The notes below the pieces were generated by a model that worked only from the letters and a program-made list of their open reading frames with translations, was not told the DNA's origin and searched no databases. Positions 1 through 9,270 of a stretch of DNA of 64,000 nucleotides are shown here, one piece after another. The position numbers and the translations under genes were made by a program. The DNA comes from Tolypocladium sp. Sup5 PDA-1 (Eukaryota > Ascomycota > Sordariomycetes > Hypocreales > Ophiocordycipitaceae), in NCBI GenBank assembly GCA_000750105.3, contig JPHH03000014.1, positions 372,001 through 436,000 on the forward strand, in the 5' to 3' direction. The first letter of the stretch is position 1. Each line of letters starts with the position of its first letter.

Positions 1-1092
1 GGCATACGAAGCACATTTGCCGGTCAAGGAACGGAATGGCAGTTGGAAGTTGCAAGTTTGAACCAGGGTTGCTGATCTCGATTGTGCCGGATCGAAAGCA
101 CCGCGTTTGCCGTCCCGGGGGCAGATCTGCCGAGCCACAACCCCCGCGGTAGTCAGTAGGTATGTACTTCGTACGGACTAGTAACTTGATGTTACAAGGT
201 AGATGCTGATGGATACGACGCTGCTCGGCCGACGTCTAATCCCGCTTCTCGAATTGGACGACCCCCAGAGCTCTCCACGGCCCCGGATGCGGAGTTTCGG
301 GACGGGTCGTGTCGACGGCACCCCGGGGTCTGCGACGACTGGGCGCCAGTCGTTGCAGTGACGAGTTGCCAGAAGCGCTGTGGTCCTTTGTTCGGCTCCG
401 AGACCCCCGAGGTTTATATCGGCCTGAGCGTTGCGTGCTACATACGGAAGACGACGCGGCCGAACCTTGAATTGTGAATTGCAGACATATCAGGGACCTG
501 TTATCCTCTCGCATTGGATAGGGGCAACGCTCGGCACGCAGCTCGCGTTGCACCTCGATGATGCACCCTCTCTCTCGGTCATGTGGCGCCCGCAAACGAG
601 GCCGACTCGATGCCTGACGCCCGCCCTTAATAAGTTACGCCTTTGAAGAATCAGCCATGTCGTTGCGGACGGGATGAGATGCACCATTGAGTTACGCCGT
701 GTATTCGTACGTACGAAGCATGTCAAGCTGCATGTAGCCACTAGCAAGGTCAACCCAGGTCAAACCGCAAGCTGGATGGCACGGGCATGGTGCCCGAGAT
801 GTTCTTGTCCGACAACATGTCAACCTGGAAGCCAACAGACACCAGTTGGCGGTTGCCCGTCAGCGATCCATCTGGGAACGCAGCCTCCAAACTTCCATCC
901 ATGGGCAGCTGCTGGACCTTGCGGTGCATCGCGGGCCTCTCCGCCTGGACTAAGCGTGTGGTGTGAGACACTGTCACAACTCACAACCTGCCCCGGCTTG
1001 TGGTACACCCGTCCAGCGGGGTTTGTGCAATCAACTGTCGTCAGCCTCCATAAGTCCCATGACGAGCGTATACGAAGTAGAGACGAGCTGTG
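1..1092. other. Left-edge intergenic stretch
   Basis: I see no convincing gene here. The open frames on both strands overlap each other and lack recognisable motifs. The stretch includes two copies of a palindromic TACTTCGTACGG-type motif near 161-180 and 701-720. It most likely holds the upstream region of the P450 gene. Confidence 0.5.
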
Positions 1093-1099
1093 TATTAAA
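1093..1099 (+). promoter_or_regulatory. Putative TATA-like element of the P450 gene
   Basis: TATTAAA lies about 125 nt upstream of the chosen P450 start codon. This is a plausible spacing for a fungal core promoter, but the motif is short and was identified by eye only. Confidence 0.3.
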
Positions 1100-1220
1100 G
1101 GCCGGGCGCTGTGAACCGGAGAGACTGCAGGGCTCCTTCTACTCCCATGGACTGCGCGTCTACCGGCAGCTCCTTGTCTTGCCTGAGAAGCTGACACAGA
1201 GCCGACCAACATCGCCTGGC

Positions 1221-3060
1221 ATGACTTCTGCTCTGAGCGCTCTCGCGGCTCCCCAGAGCTGGCCCACCGGCGCCTTGGTGCTGCTGTTGACAGTAGCCGT
1301 CCTCCTCGTCGGCCGACTGACATCGCAGCGACTCGCGTTTCCCAACGGCGCGCCCCGCCTCCTCAAGGGATGGCCGGTAATCGGGTCGGCGGGCTTCTTC
1401 CGCGCAAGAAGTGACTTTCTCCGAGAAGGCAGGGTAAAGAGCCCAGGTGGACAGTTCAGTTTCTACTACGGGGCCTATCCCATCGTTGCCGTCTCTGGTC
1501 CGTCTGCAAGATCGTCCTTCTACACCACCCGCGGGCTGGACTTGAGTGCTGGGTACGGACCGAACATAGACGCGCCACTTCATGCGGTTGTGGGTAGTCA
1601 AGGATCACTGATGTCCCATGTGTAGATTTGCCGCGCTCTTTGCTTCCGCGCCCAAGACTGACCACTTATACGACGGCGACCTGACGGCCTATTTCAATGT
1701 CTGGCTCAAGCGTTTCCTGCAAAAGGACCGCCTGGCGGCGAATCTCCACCACCTTACGACCGACACCGACGTTGCGCTCAGGAAGATTGGTACCTTGTCT
1801 GCCGTCGAGCCCTTTGATGTCATGATCAACCTGGTATACCAGTTAACGCACCGTACCCTGGGCAGCAACGACGTGGCCGCCGACCCCGGGCTCCTCGCCG
1901 AGACCCTCGCCGCCTTCGACCGCATGGACGGCAGCCCGGCAATCGAGGTCATGTTCCCCAGCCTGCCGACGCCCAGCAAGCTGAGGAGGATGTGGGCCGG
2001 GGCGAAGCTGCACTGGACGTTTCAAAAGATCATGGACGACCGACGCAAGACGGGCAGGACAGAGATTGACGCGATGCAGGAAATGATGGATCAGGGAGAC
2101 AATGACATCGTCGTATCCTCGGTGAGCCCAGTCCACCGGAGCAGGCCTGACCCGTGTCTACGCATGACTGAATCGCTGACCCCCTGACCCCGCAGGTCAT
2201 CATCGGTGCTCTTTTCGCCGGCCTCATCAACACTGGGTTCAATGCCGCTTGGATCCTCTGCTTCCTCTCAAACGACCCTCACTGGTATGCCGAGATGCGG
2301 GCCGAGGTCGATGCCGCGGTCTCCAAGCACCGGCTGTCGGAGGATGAGACGGCGGCGGACATCCTGCCGCGTCTCTCAATGGAGGAATGGCAAACCGAGT
2401 TTCCGCTCATCGACCTCGGTCTGCGGGACTCCATCCGGGTGATTACGCCAGGGGTATCGATTCGAAAGAATATAAGCGGAAAGGACATTAAGATTGGCGA
2501 CACCGGCTGGGTCATCCCCAGCAACGCATTCGCGGTGAGACACACCAACGGAGGCTACCGACACAGACGCGAGAGCAGTGCTGACGAGGAGAGCAAAGGT
2601 ATATGCCATGGATGACATCCACATGAACGACCAGCTGTACGAGAACCCCACGAGGTGGGATCCTGGCCGCTACCTTCCGGGAAGAGAGGAGGACAAGAAG
2701 GCTCCGCACGCATATGTCGGATGGGGAAGTGGGCTGCATCCGTGCTGTGAGTTGTTCCAATTCCCGTGAGCTGGTGCAAGTCGCTAACACGGAGCAGTGG
2801 GAATGAAGGTTAGGCTACTTGCTTAGCTGTGGGTAAACCGACGACGACGCTGACGGGCCTGATAGTTTGCAAAGCTCGAGATTACCATCTCGACGGCCAT
2901 GTTCTTGGCATACTACGACTTTACGCGCTGTGACAAGCACGGCAACGACATGGAGGAGCCGTTGCCCTGCATTGACCGAAACGCCATCGGTGCGAAGCGG
3001 CCAGCTACAAGTATCTTCTTAAAGTGTAGCCCTCGATTCAAATTAGTCGATGGAAAGTAA
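1221..3060 (+). CDS. Cytochrome P450 monooxygenase (six exons)
   Basis: This is a haem-thiolate monooxygenase, probably ER-anchored, with unknown substrate. Proposed exons are 1221-1552, 1626-2121, 2196-2534, 2599-2746, 2798-2808 and 2866-3060; all introns are GT-AG and 51-74 nt, and the product is 506 aa. The start follows the family pattern: a hydrophobic N-terminal anchor, then a Pro-rich segment (FPNGAPRLLKGWPVIGS). The I-helix reads FAGLINTGF, with Asn where many P450s have an acidic residue, as in CYP7/8-like enzymes. A DSIR motif stands at the K-helix ExxR position. The PERF-like region is PTRWDPGRYL. The haem loop GWGSGLHPCLGMK is completed only by joining an 11-nt exon. The neighbouring region is repeat debris and offers no pathway clue. 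The P450 assignment is secure; the CYP family is not assigned. Confidence 0.88.
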
Positions 3061-3590
3061 AAGAACGGCAACGTTGTGAGCCGAGATGGTTAGGAGCAGG
3101 AGCTGTACGAAAGTGCAATGCCCATGCATCGCAGACCACCGGGGGGACGGAGACCGAGCAATGGCTAGATAGAATCTCATGCATTTGTAACGTCTACTAG
3201 GGGAAGAGGGAGAGGCAGGGACTGGAGTCTCTGTTGCACACGTAGCTAGCTACCGCGTGAAGGACAAGAGTGACAAGAAACATGAAGGCGAAAGCGGTGC
3301 TGCCGGCCTCTTGGTTTGTGACTCGAGCTCCGCCGCAAGAGACCCAGGCGTCAGCGCGCCTGTGCCTTGGACACGATCCTGCTCAACGCGACAGGACCTG
3401 TGGATAAACACGAGCCTTGGTCTGCGGTGGCCAAGTGCAAAGCCGTCGACTAAACTACGATGCTCGTATATTGTCCGTTTCCTGCCCGGAGACGCCTCGA
3501 GATAGGGGTTTACTTGTGTCGTGGACGCTGGACACTAGATCGTGCCCCTTATCTAGTAGGCTTCGGGCGATATCTATATTCGAAATCAGT
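3061..3590. other. Intergenic region downstream of the P450
   Basis: No supported gene. Short open frames here have no recognisable motif. It holds the 3' flank of the P450 and the transition into repeat-like sequence. Confidence 0.45.
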
Positions 3591-4056
3591 ACCTATCGGC
3601 TAGTGTCCTGATATTTCGTTTTCTCCCTCTGAGCATATGTTTAGGCTATCGTGCGTGGAGTTGCTTATATAGATCCTCGAAAGAAGGTAGTATTGCTAAT
3701 ATCTCGTCTAGCTCCTAAGGCGACGATATCATAGGGTACTTAGACAGCGGTACTCTTTTAACCGCACTATAGCGTCTATCGTACGCCGCTGCCTTATTAG
3801 CAATCACTTGGGAGTAGCGAAGCATTCGCTTTTCTCTAATAACCTTCTAGTCTTAGCCGTTATTAAACTTAACGATCATTCCTATAAGATCGACGTGCCT
3901 GACTTGATCGAGCGTATACTCGTTCGGTACGGTAGCGTACTTGGTTTGAAGCTCAACCCCATCCGGTTAGTAGAGAATGTCGCGAGTTCCCGGATAGTCT
4001 AGGTTAGGGACCTCTGGGTCGGGCGATGAAGGAGAGGGCTTATGATACGGAAAGAT
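3590..4056 (+). repeat. Decayed mobile-element-like sequence
   Basis: The sequence shifts to TA-rich composition with many in-frame TAG and TAA codons. It keeps a 64-codon open remnant at 3808-4002 without a recognisable domain. Frequent cta/tag steps are compatible with repeat-induced point mutation of an old transposon, which is known in Pezizomycotina. I cannot name the element class, and the call is inference from composition and frame decay. Confidence 0.4.
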
Positions 4057-4057
4057 T

Positions 4058-4315
4058 TCCCCAGGAATTCCCAGGGGAATATCGGGGTATTACCGGAGAA
4101 TTACCCGGGAAATCCAATAAGGGAAACCACGGAGAAGGAAACACCAGGGAGAATTCCCCGTGAATTCCCCAAGATTTCCTAGTGAATTCCCCGTAGCTTC
4201 ACCGGGACTTCTCACCGGGAATCCACGGGGAAGGGAATACTAAGAAGAATTCCCTATGGATTCCCCGGGACTGACCCGGGATTTCCCCGTATTTGCACCA
4301 TGATTTCTCTATAAA
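4058..4315. repeat. GAATTCCCC/GGGGAATTC-rich self-complementary patch
   Basis: A run of about 250 bases is built from interspersed variants of GAATTCCC, GGGGAAT and CCGGGAAT on both strands. This gives many short inverted repeats. It has no coding potential. It could be an internal or terminal part of a transposon or a structure-forming satellite-like segment; nothing in it identifies a family. Confidence 0.5.
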
Positions 4316-4399
4316 GGATAGACCCGAAGGATAGAATAATAACGGGCATCTTTGCAAAATTCATACTAAGCAGCGGTCACTTACGCAATCCTCTTTGCC

Positions 4400-4461
4400 C
4401 GGTAATTAGTCCGTGACCGAATTCTTCGGCGGTAAATAGTCCGCGCGGTAATTAATCCGCG
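4400..4461. repeat. Three related CGGTAAWTARTCCGYG units
   Basis: Three near-identical units lie at about 4400-4415, 4429-4445 and 4446-4461. Each reads roughly CGGTAATTAGTCCGCG with small changes. The last two are adjacent, the first is separated by a short spacer, and AT-rich sequence follows. This looks like a repeated end or binding module of a transposable element. No function is assigned. Confidence 0.5.
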
Positions 4462-4469
4462 AATATATG

Positions 4470-4680
4470 CAACGGCAGGACCCTTTATCTATTAGCTTAG
4501 ATATAGAAGTTATTATAAGGCACGCGAGAGTAAAAAGTTTAGAAACCTTTATAATAAATTATTAGATAATTAGTAAAGTACAATCTAGGATAGATGAGAT
4601 TTAAAATGTTTAAGACTAAAGGGCGGGCATACTAGTGTTTATATAGTTATATTAATTCTACTAATTCTCCTTCTTATGAC
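4470..4680. other. AT-rich tract
   Basis: Strongly AT-rich, with runs of TTATAATAAATTATTAGATAA type and no open frame of note. The composition contrasts with the GC-rich genes on both sides, which fits a RIP-affected or transposon-derived segment. Confidence 0.45.
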
Positions 4681-4730
4681 TACGAGTAATAGTAGACCTG
4701 GCTGCACAATAACTGCATGACGCTAGCATC

Positions 4731-4801
4731 GTGCAGCCGATAGCGGTACCTTTATCAAAGGCATCCGTGCAGCCAACCGCAGCACTTTTATAAAGGGTAT
4801 C
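4731..4801. repeat. 36-bp imperfect direct repeat
   Basis: Two adjacent units begin GTGCAGCC, at 4731-4766 and 4767-4801. Both continue with an AGC core, a TTTATMAAAG-like core and end in ATCC. A further GTGCAGCC-like trace lies just upstream near 4700. The purpose is unknown; it is probably part of the same element debris. Confidence 0.5.
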
Positions 4802-6310
4802 CGCGCTGCGAATAAGCTCGACTATCATTCTCGCGCTCTAGCATAGTGTCTACCATCATCTCAGACCAAGAGACCATTCTGCTGTAATAGACTTGGCTCA
4901 TCCTTGAATTGAAAATTGTAGATTTGTCGCAAGTACAACTAAGCAGATCCAGTTCGCAATGTGGTGCTTCTCCTCCCGCTAGCCTGAATGAGATTGAGTG
5001 ATACCAAACAGCTATTTCTCTTCCAGCTCTCCATTAACAATAGTGTCATTTACCCAACCCATGCGGAATCCTGGTACCATTTTTACTCCATCATCTCGGG
5101 GCCCTAGCCATCAGGTTAAGAAATCGGGTGTTTACTCCAGCTAGCAACCCAAGCGTCGGTGTGAGAGCCTCACTTGCTTATTCAACTGGAATTATAGGCA
5201 GCGCGTGCCTGCGATGTGATTACCACAGGCAGCACATATCGCAATAGACTCGGCCTCGAATGAGAAGTCAATAAAGGAAGTCATTGGGCCCGTTGCCTAA
5301 CGTAAATAGCACCAAAAATAAAGCTCATCCAGTGAAGGAGGCGATGATTTCATAAGCGCTTAGCAATACGCCACGAGTCGACAGCCCGCATCCCTCTATC
5401 GTTCTGTAACTTGGAAAGCTGGGAGAACAGGATGCCTGTTAGCACCCTGAATTTATAACAACACAAGCCCACCTTGCGGACACCTGTTGGTGACACCCAG
5501 CAGTGGCATCTTTGGATGTTGATCGCTCCTTATCGGTGTCTTAGACTGGCAGCTTGCCGCCCCCGGTCTTTTTAGACGTTGTGGGTACTCCGTACAATAA
5601 ATAAGAATATCAACCGTGTGAGATTTTGACTAGAAACACCACTACGATGTACCGAAAAGCCAATGACGAGGAATCAAATTAAACCAAAGAAGCCGTCGTT
5701 TTGACTGCTGAGAATAACCTCATGTCCTCCTCTATCTAGTAAAAGTCTCTTGAGGCAAGCATTGGTATGACTCGCCAAGCAGCAGCCGGGAATGGGGTGA
5801 GGCTGCTTTGCTCTTTTCAAGTGGGAACGCGCCTCTACAGAAGCGGCGACGCTGAGGACGTTCGGGATGGGGGTGGCGATGACGCGGGAGAGCGTCTTGC
5901 AAGTCGGCCCACGAGGATCCCCCGTAGTATCGAGGAGAGCGGAGTGTGAGATGCAGGAATTTTGCCGTGGGGTAGATTCCAGGTGGACTTGAGCTTGACT
6001 GGATGACTGGTTGCCCACCTCGAGGGCAGTGATGCAGCAGCGCGTACTAGTAGTACGTATAAGGTTATGAATAGAGTTGTTCTTTATTTTAGCGTGATGT
6101 CATGCCGCAAATTGGTGGCGCTGGACTGAGGAATTGGATGCGGAGGGAGCAATGTCACGCCGGTACTCGGCCCGGTGGAACTGGCGTTTGGTCTGCGTCT
6201 GGGCCCTGTCAAGGCGTATGGAGGGAAGATAGGGTCAGCAAATAATAAATACAATTGAGCACTTCGTACTTCGTAGCAACGGGAGACCAATCCTCGACCG
6301 GGGTCTCCCG
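4802..6310. other. Gene-poor repeat-flanking region
   Basis: No gene is supported. A 114-codon open frame on the minus strand (5674-6018) lacks motifs, a homology-like pattern and context, so it is not called. Copies of the TACTCCGTAC-type motif occur near 5584-5598 and 6046-6065. Confidence 0.45.
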
Positions 6311-6695
6311 GTTGACCAATAGGCGCACCCACGTGCTACATACTTGGCGTAAGCGAAAACCAGGGAACTGTTACGGAGTACGGAGTACTCCGTACTGCAC
6401 ATCAACGGCCCTAATTAATACCCAGGATATCCCTCATGGGCTGCCATTTAATCACTAGGGGACGAGGAGCCCGTTACAAGGCAAGGCAAGGCAAGGCAAG
6501 GGCAACGCCAAACTCTTCCTGCAGAGCCCTTAAATAATAAGGACCATTAGTCCGTAGAGCCTAATAACTAGGTAGGGGGGGAGCCTGTGCCTTGGGGAGC
6601 AAAGAGACCGGGCATCTTAGTTGTCTCAGTTCACCAATAGTCGCACCCACGTGCTACTTGGCGTCAGCCGGAACTGGAAGCTCTTTACGGTATTG
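6311..6695. repeat. Duplicated segment with intervening AAGGC microsatellite
   Basis: A segment around 6312-6375 (CACCAATAG...GCACCCACGTGCTAC...TTGGCGT) recurs imperfectly at about 6628-6690. Between the copies lie a perfect palindrome-like TACGGAGTACGGAGTACTCCGTA cluster at 6371-6400 and a (CAAGG)n array at 6477-6501. This is the immediate upstream region of the 5'-nucleotidase gene. Confidence 0.55.
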
Positions 6696-6838
6696 CCCTC
6701 TTGTCCTCGTCTGCCCCTCACGATATCCACTGTCATTTGGCACTTGCTCGGGTTGACGATAAAACCACGAAACCCCCCTCGGAGCTGCCCGAGACACGTC
6801 CCCGGTGCACGCTCGACAACCAGCTGACTCGCCTCACG

Positions 6839-8671
6839 ATGAAGGCGGCCGTTTGCTTCGCCGCCCTGGCGATGCCCATCCTCGCCGAGGTTGTCGCCGC
6901 CGATGACTTCCTCTACAGCGAGCGGCTGACAAAGCGCTTCATTGACTCTGACGGACACTACAATATGTGTATGTGTGGATGGCTTCACCCCCCTCCTCCC
7001 AAACTGGTGCCGAAGCTGACGGACGCGCCCGATCTAGCATTCTTCCATGTCAACGATGTTCATGCCCACCTGGACCAGTACGCCAAGTCTGGCGCGGACT
7101 GCAAGGACCCAACCAAGGGCTGCTTCGGCGGCTATGCTCGAATCGCGCAAAAGGTAGGTCAGCTGCGCAAGCAGCATCCAGATAACCTCTGGCTCAACGC
7201 GGGGGATGAGTTTCAAGGCACGCTCTTTTATTCGTTTTACGGGGGCGAGAAGATTGCCGAGACCATCAACCATCTCCAGTTCGACGCCATGACGTTGGGA
7301 AACCATGAGTGGGACGGCGGCGACAAGGCCCTCGGCGAGTTCCTCAAGAACCTCACCTTTCCTGTCGTCTCTTGCAACGTCAAGAGCACCTACGAGGGCC
7401 TGAACAAGACCATCAAGAACTACCACATCTTCGACAAGCATGGGCTCGCCGTCATTGGCGTCACCACAGACACGACGCCTTCCATCTCCAACGTCGGCAG
7501 CGGAACCACCTTTCTGGATCCCATCGCCGAGGTCCAAAAGTCCATCTACGAGATCCGGAACAAGACCGACGTCAAGCGCATCGTGGCCCTGACTCACATT
7601 GGCTACGACGTGGACAAGAAGCTCGCCGCCGAGACCGAGGGCCTGTCGCTCATCATCGGCGGCCACAGCCACACTCTTCTCGGCGACATGGCGGGCGCCG
7701 AGGGAAAGTACCCTACCATCGTCAAGGACCGGTCCGGCCACGAGGTCTTCGTCGTGACTTCGTATCGCTGGGGCGAGTATCTGGGCTCCATCGACCTGAC
7801 CTTTGACAAGGACGGCAAGGCGCTCGCCTACCACGGTGCCCCCATCCACATGGACAACACCACCGCCCTCGACAAGGAGCTGCAGGACAAGATCGAGTCG
7901 TGGCGCGGCCCCTTTGAAAAGTACGCGGCCGAAGTCATTGGGGTGACAAGGAACGAATTGGACCAGACAAAGTGCCAGCAGGGAGACTGCCTGCTTGGCC
8001 AGGTGCTCACTGACGCGATGCTCGAATTCCGCGTCAACCAAACCAGTGGCCAGGACCCGCGGCCCGACTTTGCCCTCACCAACGCTGGAGGCATCCGCGC
8101 CACCATCGACGCGGGCAACATCACCCGCGGCGAGGTGCTCACTTCATTCCCCTTTGGCAACGCCGTCGTGGAGCTCAAGTACAAGGGATCCGACGTCCGA
8201 AAGATTCTCGAGGGCTGCGTCTCCAAGATCAGCCAGTTCAACCAGAAGAAGCTGTCATCCTGGTTCCAGGTTTCGGACGGCATCGTCATCGAGTACAACC
8301 CCAAGAACGCGGCAGGCTCCATGCTCGTCAACGTCACTGTCGGCGGCAAGCCGCTCTCTGATGAGCGCGACTACCGCATGGTCACGGTCGACTTCCTCGC
8401 CGGCGGCGGCGACAACATCCTGCCGAGCACCAAGGACTTTATTAGCCTCGACACGCTGGACGAGGTGCTCGTCTCGTACATCCAAGAGAGGAGCCCCTTG
8501 GGCAACGAGCTGCAGAAGCGGGTCGTCTCCGTGGACAAGCAGCCTGGCAGCGGCGGCAATGGAACTGGCGGCAACCCGGGAGGCGACAGCGGGAAAGGTG
8601 CGGCTGGCGCGCTCGTCGTCCCGGTGTGGGGAGTGATGTCGGCTATTGTGGCAGCCGCAATCTCTATGTAG
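6839..8671 (+). CDS. Secreted 5'-nucleotidase, probable GPI anchor
   Basis: A metallophosphoesterase of the 5'-nucleotidase/UshA/CD73 family, predicted to release phosphate from extracellular nucleotides. The single exon gives 610 aa from an ATG that begins a clear signal peptide (MKAAVCFAALAMPILA). Upstream in-frame sequence adds no conserved residues. Metal-binding motifs of the N-terminal domain are visible: HVNDVHAH near residue 70, GNHEW near 155 and GGHSH near 274. The C-terminal substrate domain has TNAGGIR and SFPFGN. The protein ends with a Gly/Ser-rich spacer and a hydrophobic tail (VPVWGVMSAIVAAAISM), as expected of a GPI-anchor signal. Family assignment is firm. The anchor and exact substrate are inferred. 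Confidence 0.92.
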   Translation: MKAAVCFAALAMPILAEVVAADDFLYSERLTKRFIDSDGHYNMCMCGWLHPPPPKLVPKLTDAPDLAFFHVNDVHAHLDQYAKSGADCKDPTKGCFGGYARIAQKVGQLRKQHPDNLWLNAGDEFQGTLFYSFYGGEKIAETINHLQFDAMTLGNHEWDGGDKALGEFLKNLTFPVVSCNVKSTYEGLNKTIKNYHIFDKHGLAVIGVTTDTTPSISNVGSGTTFLDPIAEVQKSIYEIRNKTDVKRIVALTHIGYDVDKKLAAETEGLSLIIGGHSHTLLGDMAGAEGKYPTIVKDRSGHEVFVVTSYRWGEYLGSIDLTFDKDGKALAYHGAPIHMDNTTALDKELQDKIESWRGPFEKYAAEVIGVTRNELDQTKCQQGDCLLGQVLTDAMLEFRVNQTSGQDPRPDFALTNAGGIRATIDAGNITRGEVLTSFPFGNAVVELKYKGSDVRKILEGCVSKISQFNQKKLSSWFQVSDGIVIEYNPKNAAGSMLVNVTVGGKPLSDERDYRMVTVDFLAGGGDNILPSTKDFISLDTLDEVLVSYIQERSPLGNELQKRVVSVDKQPGSGGNGTGGNPGGDSGKGAAGALVVPVWGVMSAIVAAAISM

Positions 8672-9270
8672 ATGGATGAAGAGGTACATATAAGGTACGG
8701 ACTATCCGTAGGTACATAGTCTTGAGACTGCCGGCAATGGTCGAATCGTGCAGTCCGTACGTCCGTAACCGGTCAGCCGCTGCAGCGTGACGTCGAGCGC
8801 CAGACCGTCGGCCATGGCGCAACCCGCATCCACCGTGGTGAAGAGTTTTCAGATGATGTTTCGAGGAGATTCGTGTCCAGCCCGGAGCGACTGTCGGGAC
8901 GAATGATTTGGGAGAGAAAAAGTCGAACGTCGCGAGGACCCAGTCGCGAGTCTCCAGGATGACGTCGGCGTGGAGGCACGAAGCACGAAGTACCCACGTG
9001 CGGGATTTGGGCGCGAATGATACAACCCATGCGGCCAATTGACGCATCCCGCTCCTGCCCCTGCACTAATTACAGCGGGAGGCCCACCTTATTTTGTCGC
9101 TCGAGCCTCGAGGAGTTGAGCCCCTCCAAGAAAAGCCCCGCGGTGACGCTCCCCTCTTCGACTCTTGGACTCTTCAACAACACCTCTCCATTTCTTCACC
9201 CCTTGCTTGCATAGGCACTCTCTCCTTTCTTCGCTGCGAATAGACAATCACCACGGTAGAGCCGCCCGCC
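8672..9270. other. Intergenic region, 5'-nucleotidase to ARMT1-like gene
   Basis: No gene is supported. It carries repeated TACGGACTATCCGTA-like motifs at 8691-8715 and 8751-8770. A pyrimidine-rich leader just before 9271 probably belongs to the promoter and 5' UTR of the next gene. Confidence 0.5.

Noticed and set aside
5674..6018. 114-codon minus-strand frame in the repeat region
   Set aside because: No motif, no neighbour logic, and it lies within element debris.
7034..8041. 335-codon minus-strand frame opposite the 5'-nucleotidase
   Set aside because: It is the codon-bias shadow of a gene with clear catalytic motifs.
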